Part shown: piece by piece, positions 16,469 through 24,802 of the stretch
Layout: each line of letters begins with the position of its first letter
How positions within the stretch are numbered: the stretch's first letter is position 1
Assembly (NCBI GenBank): GCA_964468345.1
Contig: CAYXVZ010000034.1
Location: 1-64,000 of the forward strand
DNA from: DALYLB01 sp964468345
GTDB lineage: Bacteria > Acidobacteriota > Blastocatellia > RBC074
Length of the DNA: 64,000 nt
Reading direction: 5' to 3'
Program-made: the position numbers and the translations under genes
Notes under the pieces: model-generated
Told to the model about the DNA's origin: nothing
The model's input: only the letters and a program-made list of their open reading frames with translations
Database searches by the model: none

Positions 16469-18043
16469 TTATCGCGTTGCGATGGCGTTCCACTGCACCA
16501 TACTCAATCCCGCGAGAAACAGCAACATCGTCAGCACTTCCGAATCACCGAAGTTATAATTTGCGATTGAACTGAGGGAAAAGGCAAGAACAGCTCCCAG
16601 GGTGCCGAGCGAAAAGGCTTCTTCAAAACTTCGTCCGGTGATCACATTTTTCGAATAAGTTTTTCGAAGCATTACAAGCAAGGCGCCGATAAACCAAATG
16701 TAGCAAATCAGCGCGGGCACGCCTCGATCCATTGCAAGCTGAATCGGCGTGGAATGCGTGTGCGTAATGTAATCGCCCGGAAAGCCCCATTCTTTCCAAT
16801 GACGCTTATGAGAATCCATGCCGACGCCAAGCAGAGGGTGTTGCGGTATGACGTGCAAGCCGGCGGTCATATAGGCGATCCGCCGAGAAGTGCTGTCATC
16901 GTCGAATTTCACCATGGCGGCCTGTCGAGATGAACTGATGAAATAGAATCCAATGCTGGCCAGAACAAGACTGATCGACAGCGCGATCAAGGCGATAAAA
17001 CGGCTACCGATGAGAGACGACACAATCAGGATCGCCAACAGGCATGCGGCAATGACGGTGCGAGTTGCCGTTAGCAGCAGAGCCGCAGAGAAGAAGAGGA
17101 AAAGCAGGCTGGAAATTTTGAGGAATTCACTTCCTTTTCTTTTTCGCTGCAAACCGATCCCGGTCAGCATCCCGCCGAATGCAAGCATCATCAGCATTTG
17201 CATCTGTTCGGCATATGTCATGAATTGCCTGGAAAATCCTGAAACGCGGAAGCGCCGACTGCTATTGCCCGATTCGATGCCGAGCGGATTTGGTTTCGTT
17301 TTCACCTCATCCGTGACCTGAAGGGTGATTTCGACAGGGTCGCCGTCACGCAGCGTTTCGATATTCACGATGTCACCGGCGGCGCGATGACGGAGCAGAT
17401 CGGCGGCCTGGGCTGTCGAATACACTCTCTTTTTTCCCACCATCCAGATCACATCGCCCGGCTTCAATTCCGTTCCCGCCAGCGGACTGTCGGGGGCGAT
17501 CGAGAGCACCACCATCCCACGGCCCAGGATCTTTTCGCTCACACTGAAGGCTACCCCGATGAGACTCGAAACGATCAGAAGCCCTGTCATTGCCCTTACT
17601 CCCCGCTCACTCAGATTCGAGGCCAACATATAAATCACCCCGAATAACAACAAGGCCTTCAATTTTGGAAGACTAATTCCCGGTTCGATGGAAAAGACGG
17701 AAGAGAGAATGGTGAGGAGAAAAAAACCGGCGAGCGGAAGATCGACCGGCGTTCGTTGAAAATGTAATCGCCGCATTGCCAGATCCCGCATAATCCAGAC
17801 AATCAATCCGAGAGTGGAACTGGCTTGGGAGACGGCAATGGAATGCGGAACGCTCAGTGCGAACACACCGAGAAAGAAAAGCAAAAAAAGATTGGCCCGG
17901 ACTGCAAAACGCCCTTCCGCATTCACGGAAAGAAGCTCTTTGCAACACGCGGGCCAAGAGGAAGGAGAGAATAGAGATAATGACAAAGGAATCCCGCCTT
18001 GCGCCATCGAGGCGTCATCAGTGTCCTTTAGGCGGGTGATCAT
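16469..18043 (-). CDS. O-antigen ligase-like membrane protein with embedded PDZ domain
   Basis: This 524-residue membrane protein has about ten hydrophobic helices. Its C-terminal half resembles the Wzy_C / O-antigen ligase family: LLLTATRTVIAA, HPLLGVGMDSHKRHWKEWG and ITHTHSTPIQLAMDRG followed by membrane helices. Such proteins polymerise or ligate lipid-linked polysaccharide on the periplasmic side. Between helices, residues about 175-245 form a PDZ-like domain (GMVVLSIAPDSPLAGTELKPGDVIW through PVEITLQV, quoted here in outline), an unusual insertion for this family. The PDZ segment would sit in a large periplasmic loop. The gene starts 11 bases after the DUF4097-like gene. No strong ribosome binding site is visible, which fits translational coupling. 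Confidence 0.82.
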   Translation of the reverse strand: MITRLKDTDDASMAQGGIPLSLSLFSPSSWPACCKELLSVNAEGRFAVRANLFLLFFLGVFALSVPHSIAVSQASSTLGLIVWIMRDLAMRRLHFQRTPVDLPLAGFFLLTILSSVFSIEPGISLPKLKALLLFGVIYMLASNLSERGVRAMTGLLIVSSLIGVAFSVSEKILGRGMVVLSIAPDSPLAGTELKPGDVIWMVGKKRVYSTAQAADLLRHRAAGDIVNIETLRDGDPVEITLQVTDEVKTKPNPLGIESGNSSRRFRVSGFSRQFMTYAEQMQMLMMLAFGGMLTGIGLQRKRKGSEFLKISSLLFLFFSAALLLTATRTVIAACLLAILIVSSLIGSRFIALIALSISLVLASIGFYFISSSRQAAMVKFDDDSTSRRIAYMTAGLHVIPQHPLLGVGMDSHKRHWKEWGFPGDYITHTHSTPIQLAMDRGVPALICYIWFIGALLVMLRKTYSKNVITGRSFEEAFSLGTLGAVLAFSLSSIANYNFGDSEVLTMLLFLAGLSMVQWNAIATR

Positions 18044-18054
18044 CCAGGCGCTTT

Positions 18055-18777
18055 CTATGGTTTGCGATGCAGGTGAATGCTTCCTTCCTGTGTCCAGAGA
18101 GACACAGTCGCTTTTCCTGCGCCGAGCGCGCCCTCAACAAGCTGATCGGACTGCTTCTCAAATTTCAGGGGCAAGCCCCCGAGATCCATTCCACCGCGAT
18201 AGGAGGAAGCCAAGAGCTTGAAATCCGCGGTCACCGGCAGCGTCGCATCCAGTCGTCCCGAGAAGGATTTCAAGGTGTAATTTCCCGCCGGCAAGATTTC
18301 TCCGGCAAAATTGATATTTCCTTTTACGCTGTGGGCATCGACCCGGGCACTCCGAACGCCGTTAAACTGGATTTGTCCGTCCGTATTTCGGACCGTAACA
18401 GCGCCGGAAACATTTGCGACCGAGATTGAGCATTTGTAACAAAGCAGATCCAAATTGCTCGCCTGGGGCACGACGATTTCAAAATCGACGGTGCCTCGTC
18501 CTGTGACTTCGACCTTTATTTTCCCTTCGTTGGTTTGGGATGCACCAATCTTTGGGTCGCCATCCCCGGATTTGCCTGTGATGGCGACCTTGTTTGCCGC
18601 TCCGGCCGACGAGATTTTTATCGATCCGGCCTGATTGATGACTTCGAGATCAGCCACCTCGGAGGCGACGGTGAAGGTCCTGTTAAAGGTCTGGGCATTG
18701 GCGATTGATCCGATTCCAATCGCAATTGCAAAAGCCAACAGAAACGAGGCACGCTTGAGCAACATTGCTGCTACCAC
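18055..18777 (-). CDS. DUF4097-like secreted beta-helix/adhesin-type protein
   Basis: The 240-residue product has a signal peptide (hydrophobic about 10-25, cleavage near ANAQ) followed by short repeated beta-strands of the DUF4097 type: LEVINQAGSIKISSA, ISVANVSGAVTVRNTDGQI, ARVDAHSVKGNINFAG and YTLKSFSGRLDATLP. This pattern predicts a small beta-solenoid found in envelope proteins that often sit beside ECF sigma or anti-sigma genes. The reading frame begins with GTG at 18777, overlapping the anti-sigma gene by 7 bases, with AAAGG five bases before it; an ATG at 18765 is the alternative. Function is unknown; the context suggests an envelope or signalling role. Confidence 0.78.
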   Translation of the reverse strand: MVAAMLLKRASFLLAFAIAIGIGSIANAQTFNRTFTVASEVADLEVINQAGSIKISSAGAANKVAITGKSGDGDPKIGASQTNEGKIKVEVTGRGTVDFEIVVPQASNLDLLCYKCSISVANVSGAVTVRNTDGQIQFNGVRSARVDAHSVKGNINFAGEILPAGNYTLKSFSGRLDATLPVTADFKLLASSYRGGMDLGGLPLKFEKQSDQLVEGALGAGKATVSLWTQEGSIHLHRKP

Positions 18778-19451
18778 TTTAACCTTTCGACATCCACTAA
18801 CAACTGACGTTTTTCCTGATAAAGGGAACGCAATGTGGTTTGATGGACGGCGTCTTGCGGATTTTCCTTCAATTTTTCCCGGCAGGCCTTGAGGGATTCG
18901 TCGATCTTATTCAGGTTCTGCTCGAAATCCGCCCGCGTCTGTGGATCCCACTGATTCATTCGCGACTCGATTGCGGCCATGCGGCGCTCAATCTCGGTGC
19001 GCAATTCGAATTCTTCGGGAAGCAGCGCGGATTGGGCATTTGAGAGATTCAACCGCCCCGTTGAGGCGGGTAGAAAATAACCGCCGGCCACCAGAAGGGC
19101 CATCGCGAGCGCGCCGGCGCCCGCAAGCTGCGGCATCGACACGACAAATTTGCGCGATTTCATGCGCTCCCACCAACTCAGGTTCGCGGGTTCAATCCTT
19201 GTCGGCCGTTCGCTGCGCGGCAACTCCGCTTCAAGAACATTTTGGATTCGATTCCACATCGCCTTGGGCGGCGTATGCATCGGAAGCTCGCGCGCGGCGG
19301 TGCGAATTTCCATCAACTCCATCCGTGCCATCTCGCATTTCGAACATGACTGAAGATGAGTTTCGATTGCGCGAATCTCGCTTTCCGAAGTCCAGAGGCC
19401 GGGACCATCGATATATTCGGATAACGAATTGAGAACTGCTCGGCATTCCAT
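18771..19451 (-). CDS. Anti-sigma factor with zf-HC2 domain
   Basis: The 226-residue protein has a zinc-finger-like anti-sigma domain at its N-terminus: Cys3, then His32, Cys36 and Cys39 (THLQSCSKCEMARME in outline), the H-x3-C-x2-C arrangement of zf-HC2/ZAS proteins that bind ECF sigma factors. One membrane helix lies at about 108-127 (LAGAGALAMALLVAGGYF), after which about 95 residues form a predicted periplasmic helical or coiled-coil region rich in Glu, Arg and Gln. It is encoded 141 bases downstream of the ECF sigma factor and is its probable partner. Release of the sigma factor would be triggered by an envelope signal; a protease site cannot be assigned. Confidence 0.85.
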   Translation of the reverse strand: MECRAVLNSLSEYIDGPGLWTSESEIRAIETHLQSCSKCEMARMELMEIRTAARELPMHTPPKAMWNRIQNVLEAELPRSERPTRIEPANLSWWERMKSRKFVVSMPQLAGAGALAMALLVAGGYFLPASTGRLNLSNAQSALLPEEFELRTEIERRMAAIESRMNQWDPQTRADFEQNLNKIDESLKACREKLKENPQDAVHQTTLRSLYQEKRQLLVDVERLKW

Positions 19452-19545
19452 ACGACTTTCCTCTTTGCTGCTCCTAGATCTATGATCTATCTTTTTTTCG
19501 GCTTGTACGCCTTTTCCACTTGATAACTGTATTTGCCCTGTCCTT

Positions 19546-19582
19546 GAGCCGGTTGCCCATGGGTGAGGTTGGCAACCGGCTG
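19546..19582. other. Hairpin between sigma and anti-sigma genes
   Basis: Arms AGCCGGTTGCC and GGCAACCGGCT (11 bp) enclose a 13-base loop in the 141-base gap between the ECF sigma factor and its anti-sigma gene. No T run follows on the minus strand, so it is more likely an mRNA stabiliser or attenuator than a full terminator. Confidence 0.6.
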
Positions 19583-19592
19583 CTCTTTTGGG

Positions 19593-20186
19593 CTATGCCT
19601 TTTTATTCAATAATTCACGTAAGCGCATTCGAGCTTTATGTAACTGAGATTTCGAGGTCCCGACACTGACGCCAAGCAGGCCGGCCACCTCTTCATGTTC
19701 AAATCCTTCGACATCATGGAGCACAAAAACGGATCTGTATCCCGGCGGTAACTCTGCAATTGCCTTATCGAGGGCGATGCGGTCGACAAATCGCGGCCTT
19801 TCGCTAATGGATTGGATGATATCCTGGATTTCCCCAATCTCGCCTTCCTCGGTGGTCTTTTCATATTTCACTCCCTTTTTACGGAAGTGCATCAGGACGT
19901 GGTTGACCGTGAGGCGATGCAACCAGGTTGTAAAGGCGGACTCACCGCGAAAACTTCCTATTTTTCGAAAGAGCTGAATGAAAACTTCCTGCGCGAGGTC
20001 TTCCGCTTCCGTGGCGTTGGCCACCATTCGGAGACAGAGGCTGTAAACGCGCCGGTGGTGCCGTTCATATAACACCTCGAACGCCTTCATGTCGCCGCGC
20101 GCCGACGCCTGCGCCAGATCGAAATCCGGCGTGGCGTTGTTGAATCCATTCGTTGTCACGCTAATTGGTTTGCTCCCCTCGGGCAA
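19593..20186 (-). CDS. ECF RNA polymerase sigma factor (RpoE-like)
   Basis: This protein of up to 197 residues carries sigma-70 region 2 (about 25-95: YERHHRRVYSLCLRMVANA in outline, EAEDLAQEVFIQLFRKI, FTTWLHRLTVNHVLMHFRKK) and region 4 (about 140-195: AIAELPPGYRSVFVLHDVEG, EVAGLLGVSVGTSKSQLHKAR), with no region 3, as in ECF sigma factors. It would direct polymerase to envelope-related promoters and probably its own operon. The longest frame begins with TTG at 20186; a GTG at 20159, after a GAGGGGAG sequence, is an equally plausible start. It is the first gene of a minus-strand run with its anti-sigma factor, a DUF4097-like protein, a PDZ-containing polymerase and a VWA protein. Confidence 0.92.
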   Translation of the reverse strand: MPEGSKPISVTTNGFNNATPDFDLAQASARGDMKAFEVLYERHHRRVYSLCLRMVANATEAEDLAQEVFIQLFRKIGSFRGESAFTTWLHRLTVNHVLMHFRKKGVKYEKTTEEGEIGEIQDIIQSISERPRFVDRIALDKAIAELPPGYRSVFVLHDVEGFEHEEVAGLLGVSVGTSKSQLHKARMRLRELLNKKA

Positions 20187-20643
20187 ACATCACGGACTCA
20201 AAATTCAAGGGAAGTGCAGCTGCGCGTAAATCTGTGGCGTTCATAAGTAAAAAGCCGTAGCGCTGCTTTTCGCCGTCTGTGATGCCGACCTTTTTGGTTC
20301 GGTTGCTCCCGGCCGGGAAAAATATCTGGCGCCCGGAGGAAACAACCCGCGAGTCATTGCTTTTGAAATTATCACCCTTAAGCAGGAACTAAGCCTGCTC
20401 GTCATAATATCCCAATGAATTGAAACGTCGCAACAAATCCAAGGATTGGCTGTGGGTTTGCCAGCGTTTGACCGCTTTCGCGACACGCAGGAATAGGTCC
20501 TTGACGCTCTTTTGCGAATTGATTAAGGTTGATTGTTCAGCGCATTGGCCTTGAAATATGAATCAAGAACACGAAAACACGAGAGTACAAAAACAACGGA
20601 ACGACGGATTGCCAAATTTCAAGGAATCGCAAAGGAGCGAACT
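20187..20643. other. Divergent intergenic region
   Basis: About 460 bases separate the ECF sigma gene and htpX. Promoters of both lie here. A stretch at about 20563-20600 contains repeated CACGA-type words that resemble one arm of the hairpin family seen elsewhere, but I find no second arm. No RNA gene was recognised. Confidence 0.4.
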
Positions 20644-21492
20644 ATGAACGGGATTAATCGAATGAAAACCTTTCTCCTGCTCGCCGCGCTGACAGCCCTT
20701 GTCCTTTTCATTGGGCGCGCCATCGGCGGGCAGACGGGATTGTTAATCGCAATTCTGCTTGCCGCGGGCATGAATTTTGCCAGTTATTGGTGGTCGGACA
20801 AGATCGTCCTCAGCACCTATAATGCACAAGAAGTCGACGAATCGACGGCCCCCGAGTTGTACGCAATGGTTCGGGACCTGTCCGCCCGGGCGCAGATTCC
20901 AATGCCGCGCGTCTATATCATTCCGGAACAGACGCCGAATGCTTTTGCGACCGGGCGCAATCCGGAACATGCCGCAGTCGCCTGCACAGTGGGTCTGATG
21001 CAGATGCTCGACCGGCGCGAACTCGCGGGCGTCATCGCCCATGAACTTGGCCACGTGATGAATCGGGATACGCTGATCATGACGGTTTCGGCTTCCCTGG
21101 CAGGCGCATTAGGTTATTTGGCTCAGTTCGCAATGTTTTTCGGCGGTCGTTCGAGCGACGACGATGACGCTCCGAATCCGCTGGCCGGAATCATCGGCAT
21201 GCTGATCGCGATGATCGCCGCGCCCATGATTCAAATGGCGATCTCGCGTTCCCGTGAATTCATTGCGGATGAAACCGGCGCCCGTCTAACGGGAGACCCG
21301 CTGGCGCTGGCCAGCGCTCTGCGGAAAATCGAGTCTTACAGCGAGCAGATTCCCATGCACGCGGGATCGCCCGCGACAGCGCATCTGTTCATTATCAATC
21401 CCTTTTCCGCCGGTGGTTTGGCCAGCCTTTTCAGCACGCATCCCGCGACGGCGGAGCGGATCACCCGGCTCGAAGCTCTCGTTCGTGCCTGA
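20644..21492 (+). CDS. htpX: HtpX-family membrane zinc metalloprotease
   Basis: The 282-residue M48B protease is predicted to degrade misfolded membrane proteins from the cytoplasmic side. Two N-terminal helices (about 8-25 and 30-48) precede the catalytic HELGH at 133-137; the third zinc ligand is probably Glu205 in SREFIADE. Further helices lie near 147-165 and 178-200. ATG 20644 is chosen over an upstream in-frame start at 20533 because AAAGGAG lies six bases before it. The length matches HtpX. Its nearest functional neighbours are the envelope-stress type sigma/anti-sigma genes on the opposite strand. Confidence 0.94.
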   Translation: MNGINRMKTFLLLAALTALVLFIGRAIGGQTGLLIAILLAAGMNFASYWWSDKIVLSTYNAQEVDESTAPELYAMVRDLSARAQIPMPRVYIIPEQTPNAFATGRNPEHAAVACTVGLMQMLDRRELAGVIAHELGHVMNRDTLIMTVSASLAGALGYLAQFAMFFGGRSSDDDDAPNPLAGIIGMLIAMIAAPMIQMAISRSREFIADETGARLTGDPLALASALRKIESYSEQIPMHAGSPATAHLFIINPFSAGGLASLFSTHPATAERITRLEALVRA

Positions 21493-21597
21493 TCCTGCGG
21501 CTTTCTGATCTCATTAAATGGCGCCTCCGGGCGCCATTTTCCTCCCAAGCGAGTTTCACTCTTGAAACAAGACCGCATCTATGGTATCCAGACAATT

Positions 21598-22125
21598 ATG
21601 CCGAATGCAAAAACGCACGATGCAATCACCTGGAGCTTGACGCCTTTCACTTTTCTGGCCGCGGAATTGTATTGGGAGCAAATTGCAATCTCGGTCCTGG
21701 CAACGGTTGCAATGCTCTTCGCGGGCTTGATGTTCGGGCCGGACCTGGATCTGCATAGCAAGCCGTACAAACGATGGGGGCCGTTGCGCTTTATCTGGAA
21801 GCCCTATCAGGTTGCCCTTTCGCACCGCTCGCATCTTTCGCATGGCCCGTTGCTTGGGACCGTCATTCGTGTCGTTTATTTTTTATTGATGTTTTCGATT
21901 CTGGGCGCAACCTTGCTCTTCTTGCGGCATAAATACATTCACTTGCAGGACACCACCTGGCAAAGCGAGTTTTCCGGCTTTCAACAGGAAATGTTCTCGT
22001 TCTGGGATCAGACGGAGAAAAAATATTTTTGGGGGATTTTCGGCGGGCTTTGGCTGGGAGCACTCTCACATACGACGGCCGACATCATCTGGTCGACGCT
22101 CAAGCCAAGACGTCGACGGCGGTGA
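21598..22125 (+). CDS. DUF2227-type predicted metal-binding membrane protein
   Basis: The 175-residue protein has about four membrane helices and conserved polar motifs of the DUF2227 family: KTHDAITW near the N-terminus, FGPDLDLHSKPYKRWGPLRF with IWKPY, ALSHRSHLSHGP, and a late SHTTADIIWS. The His and Asp residues suggest a metal site at the membrane; biochemical function is unknown. It ends in a poly-Arg tail (KPRRRRR). A TTG at 21562 in the same frame is possible, but the ATG at 21598 starts directly at the conserved region. It lies 105 bases after htpX and ends at a hairpin of the CACGAAG type. Confidence 0.8.
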   Translation: MPNAKTHDAITWSLTPFTFLAAELYWEQIAISVLATVAMLFAGLMFGPDLDLHSKPYKRWGPLRFIWKPYQVALSHRSHLSHGPLLGTVIRVVYFLLMFSILGATLLFLRHKYIHLQDTTWQSEFSGFQQEMFSFWDQTEKKYFWGIFGGLWLGALSHTTADIIWSTLKPRRRRR

Positions 22126-22147
22126 AAAAGCATCCACAAAAGCGCAT

Positions 22148-22194
22148 GAAGGGACACGAAGAAAAAGAGGGTCCTCTTTTCTTCGTGTCCCTTC
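22148..22194. repeat. Intergenic inverted repeat, CACGAAG word family
   Basis: Arms at 22148-22170 and 22173-22194 pair over 22 bp with one bulged A; each contains GGGACACGAAG. The loop is only 2 bases. A T run follows (GGTTTTTC). It lies between the convergent DUF2227-type and TonB receptor genes, so it may terminate one or both. Confidence 0.9.
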
Positions 22195-22211
22195 GTGGTT
22201 TTTCTGCTGAT

Positions 22212-24728
22212 CTAGAACAGCACGTCGAAATCCAGCCGGAACTGGCGCTGGAAATTTCCAAAAAACACGCCCACCTGCGGATCTCCGGTATTTCGCCGCA
22301 CGTCAAGCGCATTGAAATGGTTGGTCAGGTTGAATCCGCTCAGTGAAAATCGAACCGCGTATTTCGGATTGAGCTGGAAATCTTTCGATACGCGGGCGTC
22401 AAAGGAGAAAAAGTTCGGAAAACGGGTTGAATTCGGCACCCCCACGAAGTTCTGGGTCGCGTCGATAATCGAATAAGGCAATCCGTTGCGATATTCGACA
22501 ATGGGGGCGAATCGCATTTTCCAGGGTAACTGGAAGAGCCCCCAGCCCAGGAAGCGGTGCGGAAGATCCGCCGAGCCACGGGCGAACTGATTATTCCGAA
22601 CGACCGGGAAGGGAAAATTTCCGATATAGGTGTTGTACTCGTTGACATCACCGCGCGAGCGGCTGTTGACATAAGATAAAAAGAGTTGCTGGCGATTTTC
22701 GTTAAACTGCAGCCGCCCCGTCAGCTCCAATTGGCGATACCGCATCCGCCCGCTTCCGGAAAGAACCAGAGCATCCTGTCCATCCACCACGCGAGGCGTA
22801 ACGAGAATCAAGCCTTCGGAATTGCTGCTCAGATAATTCGCGCGCAATTTCAGAAGCTTCGTGAAGGCATGTTCGACTTCGACGCTCCATGTGGAACTGT
22901 AGGGGGCAAAGTTTCCGGCAACGCTCTTTCCATAGACCAGCGGATTGCCCTTTCTTACATAGGCATCCGTGATATTGATGAAGCGGCGCGGGCCATCGAT
23001 GATCGAGCCGTCAGGCCCAAAGGAGGTCATGATCTGTTCCGGGTTTCGATCGAAAGAATAAACATTCAGCGGAACGCGATCATAGAAAATTCCATATCCG
23101 GTTCGCAGAATGGTCCGTTGATGATCGAATGGCGTCCATGCGATTCCGAGGCGAGGCGCGATGCGAAACGTCTCGGTGATGCCCTGGCGTTCGACGCGGG
23201 TTCCCATATCGACCGCAAGTTTAGGACTGACGACCCAGTGATCCTGGGCAAAGCCGACAACCTCGAGATCATTTCGATTGAAGGGCTGCCCACCGGCAAA
23301 CTCGATACGGCGCAGCGGCTGCCCCGCCGCATTCAGGATATTCACGGGCCGAGCCCAGAACTGGCCCTTGTTTTCGGTCGCTCCAACGACAGAACCGAAT
23401 TTCAGGTTGTGCGCGCCGCGCGCCGGAATGGGTTTGAGCGAGAGCACCTCCATCCATTCCACACGCCGGGCAACGCGCTCCTGTTCACTGAAGTAATTCC
23501 CCGTGTTGCCAAGCGGCGAAAGATTCATTTCTCCACGGCCCTGCCCAAATACATCGACCGTGTAATGCTTGACCGAAACGGTGCTTTCGAGCAGGTTCTC
23601 GCCCAGCGTCAGGCGATCGATGACCGTGCCGGTGTAATCCTTTCCGCGCCAGTTCGGCGTCACGGGCCTCCGGTTGAAAAAATTTAAATTGACAAAACTG
23701 TCTTTGCGTGGCGCGTAATGAAAGGTGCCGGTCAGTGTGTGAATTCCCGAGATGAGATAATCGAATTGGGTGAAGGAATTGATCGACTCGGATTTGGTTT
23801 CCTTGTTCGGATATTCCAAAGTTTGAATCGGACGCTTTCGAATCGCATACTCGGTCCCATTCGAAATGAAGAGTTTGTCCTTGAGCAGCGGTCCGTTGAA
23901 GACGATGCGCGGCGTCGCTTCCCGCAATCCCCGCAGGTTTCCATCGAGATAACGAAACTCCGGCAGCGGATCATTGAGCTCGAAATTCCATTTGTCGCCA
24001 CCCCGTTTCGTTTCGACCGAAACCACCCCGGCGGAGAATCTGCCGTACTGAGCAAGATAAGGCGTTTTGAAAACATTGACGGTTTGCACGGCATCGACCG
24101 GAACCGTCATTCCAAACTGACCTGTCGCCGGATCGGTCACGTCCGCGGAATTCACGATGAAAGCGCTGCGATTTTCACTCGCGCCCGAGATCTTGATTTC
24201 GCCCTGAAAGGTTCGAATCACGCCCGGAACCAAGGGAAGCGTATCCGTTACCGTGGTGGGCTGGCTCGGTAAAAACCGCGTCTGCGAAGTTTGAATTTCC
24301 GTTCCTGAAGAAGAGGTTTGTTCGGGCTGGTTAGCTGCGCCCGAAGAAGCGGTGATTTCGACCTTGTCGCTGACTTCAATTTTGGGGACCAGCGTGAACT
24401 TCACTTCCAGCGAAGCTTCCTGCGTAAGCGTTACTTCCTGCGTGAAGGGCTGGAACCCGTCTTTGGAAATGGTAATTTCATACTTCCCGATCGGAAAGTT
24501 CATGATCATGGAAACGCCCTGCTCATCCGTCATGCTCGTGGTGATGACCTGCGTTCCACGTTTGATAGTGACAATCGCGGACGAAACGGGGGTCCCGTCT
24601 TCCGCCTGCGCTATGATTTTGATCAATCGTTGCGCGGCTCCGCCGAGAACAACGATTGGTAGTAAAAACCACAGGACTGCCACCCCCAGTTCAAAAAGCG
24701 CTACCTTCCTACTCCTTCTTATTGCCAT
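22212..24728 (-). CDS. TonB-dependent outer-membrane receptor with carboxypeptidase-regulatory-like domain
   Basis: This 838-residue protein should form an outer-membrane beta-barrel importing a large substrate powered by TonB. After a signal segment (about 10-32) comes a CarboxypepD_reg-like domain (about 35-115; IKIIAQAEDGTPVSSAIVTI and GKYEITISKDGFQP), a plug region (about 160-245; TDTLPLVPGVIRTFQGEI and AQYGRFSAGVVSVETKRGG), and a barrel ending in the aromatic FDVLF. This architecture is typical of acidobacterial Oar-like receptors. It is 74 bases downstream of a GH35-like hydrolase on the same strand, suggesting uptake of its products. AAGGA lies three bases before the ATG. The substrate is an inference from context. 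Confidence 0.87.
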   Translation of the reverse strand: MAIRRSRKVALFELGVAVLWFLLPIVVLGGAAQRLIKIIAQAEDGTPVSSAIVTIKRGTQVITTSMTDEQGVSMIMNFPIGKYEITISKDGFQPFTQEVTLTQEASLEVKFTLVPKIEVSDKVEITASSGAANQPEQTSSSGTEIQTSQTRFLPSQPTTVTDTLPLVPGVIRTFQGEIKISGASENRSAFIVNSADVTDPATGQFGMTVPVDAVQTVNVFKTPYLAQYGRFSAGVVSVETKRGGDKWNFELNDPLPEFRYLDGNLRGLREATPRIVFNGPLLKDKLFISNGTEYAIRKRPIQTLEYPNKETKSESINSFTQFDYLISGIHTLTGTFHYAPRKDSFVNLNFFNRRPVTPNWRGKDYTGTVIDRLTLGENLLESTVSVKHYTVDVFGQGRGEMNLSPLGNTGNYFSEQERVARRVEWMEVLSLKPIPARGAHNLKFGSVVGATENKGQFWARPVNILNAAGQPLRRIEFAGGQPFNRNDLEVVGFAQDHWVVSPKLAVDMGTRVERQGITETFRIAPRLGIAWTPFDHQRTILRTGYGIFYDRVPLNVYSFDRNPEQIMTSFGPDGSIIDGPRRFINITDAYVRKGNPLVYGKSVAGNFAPYSSTWSVEVEHAFTKLLKLRANYLSSNSEGLILVTPRVVDGQDALVLSGSGRMRYRQLELTGRLQFNENRQQLFLSYVNSRSRGDVNEYNTYIGNFPFPVVRNNQFARGSADLPHRFLGWGLFQLPWKMRFAPIVEYRNGLPYSIIDATQNFVGVPNSTRFPNFFSFDARVSKDFQLNPKYAVRFSLSGFNLTNHFNALDVRRNTGDPQVGVFFGNFQRQFRLDFDVLF

Positions 24729-24802
24729 AAATCCTTTATTATTTCTCTTTTAACTTCAATCTTATCAAGGGGGTAGGGTTGTAAAGTACACGAAAAATGC
24801 TT

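Noticed and set aside
20241..20486. Possible small gene between the sigma factor gene and htpX
   Set aside because: No ribosome binding site, signal or recognisable composition; treated as spacer.
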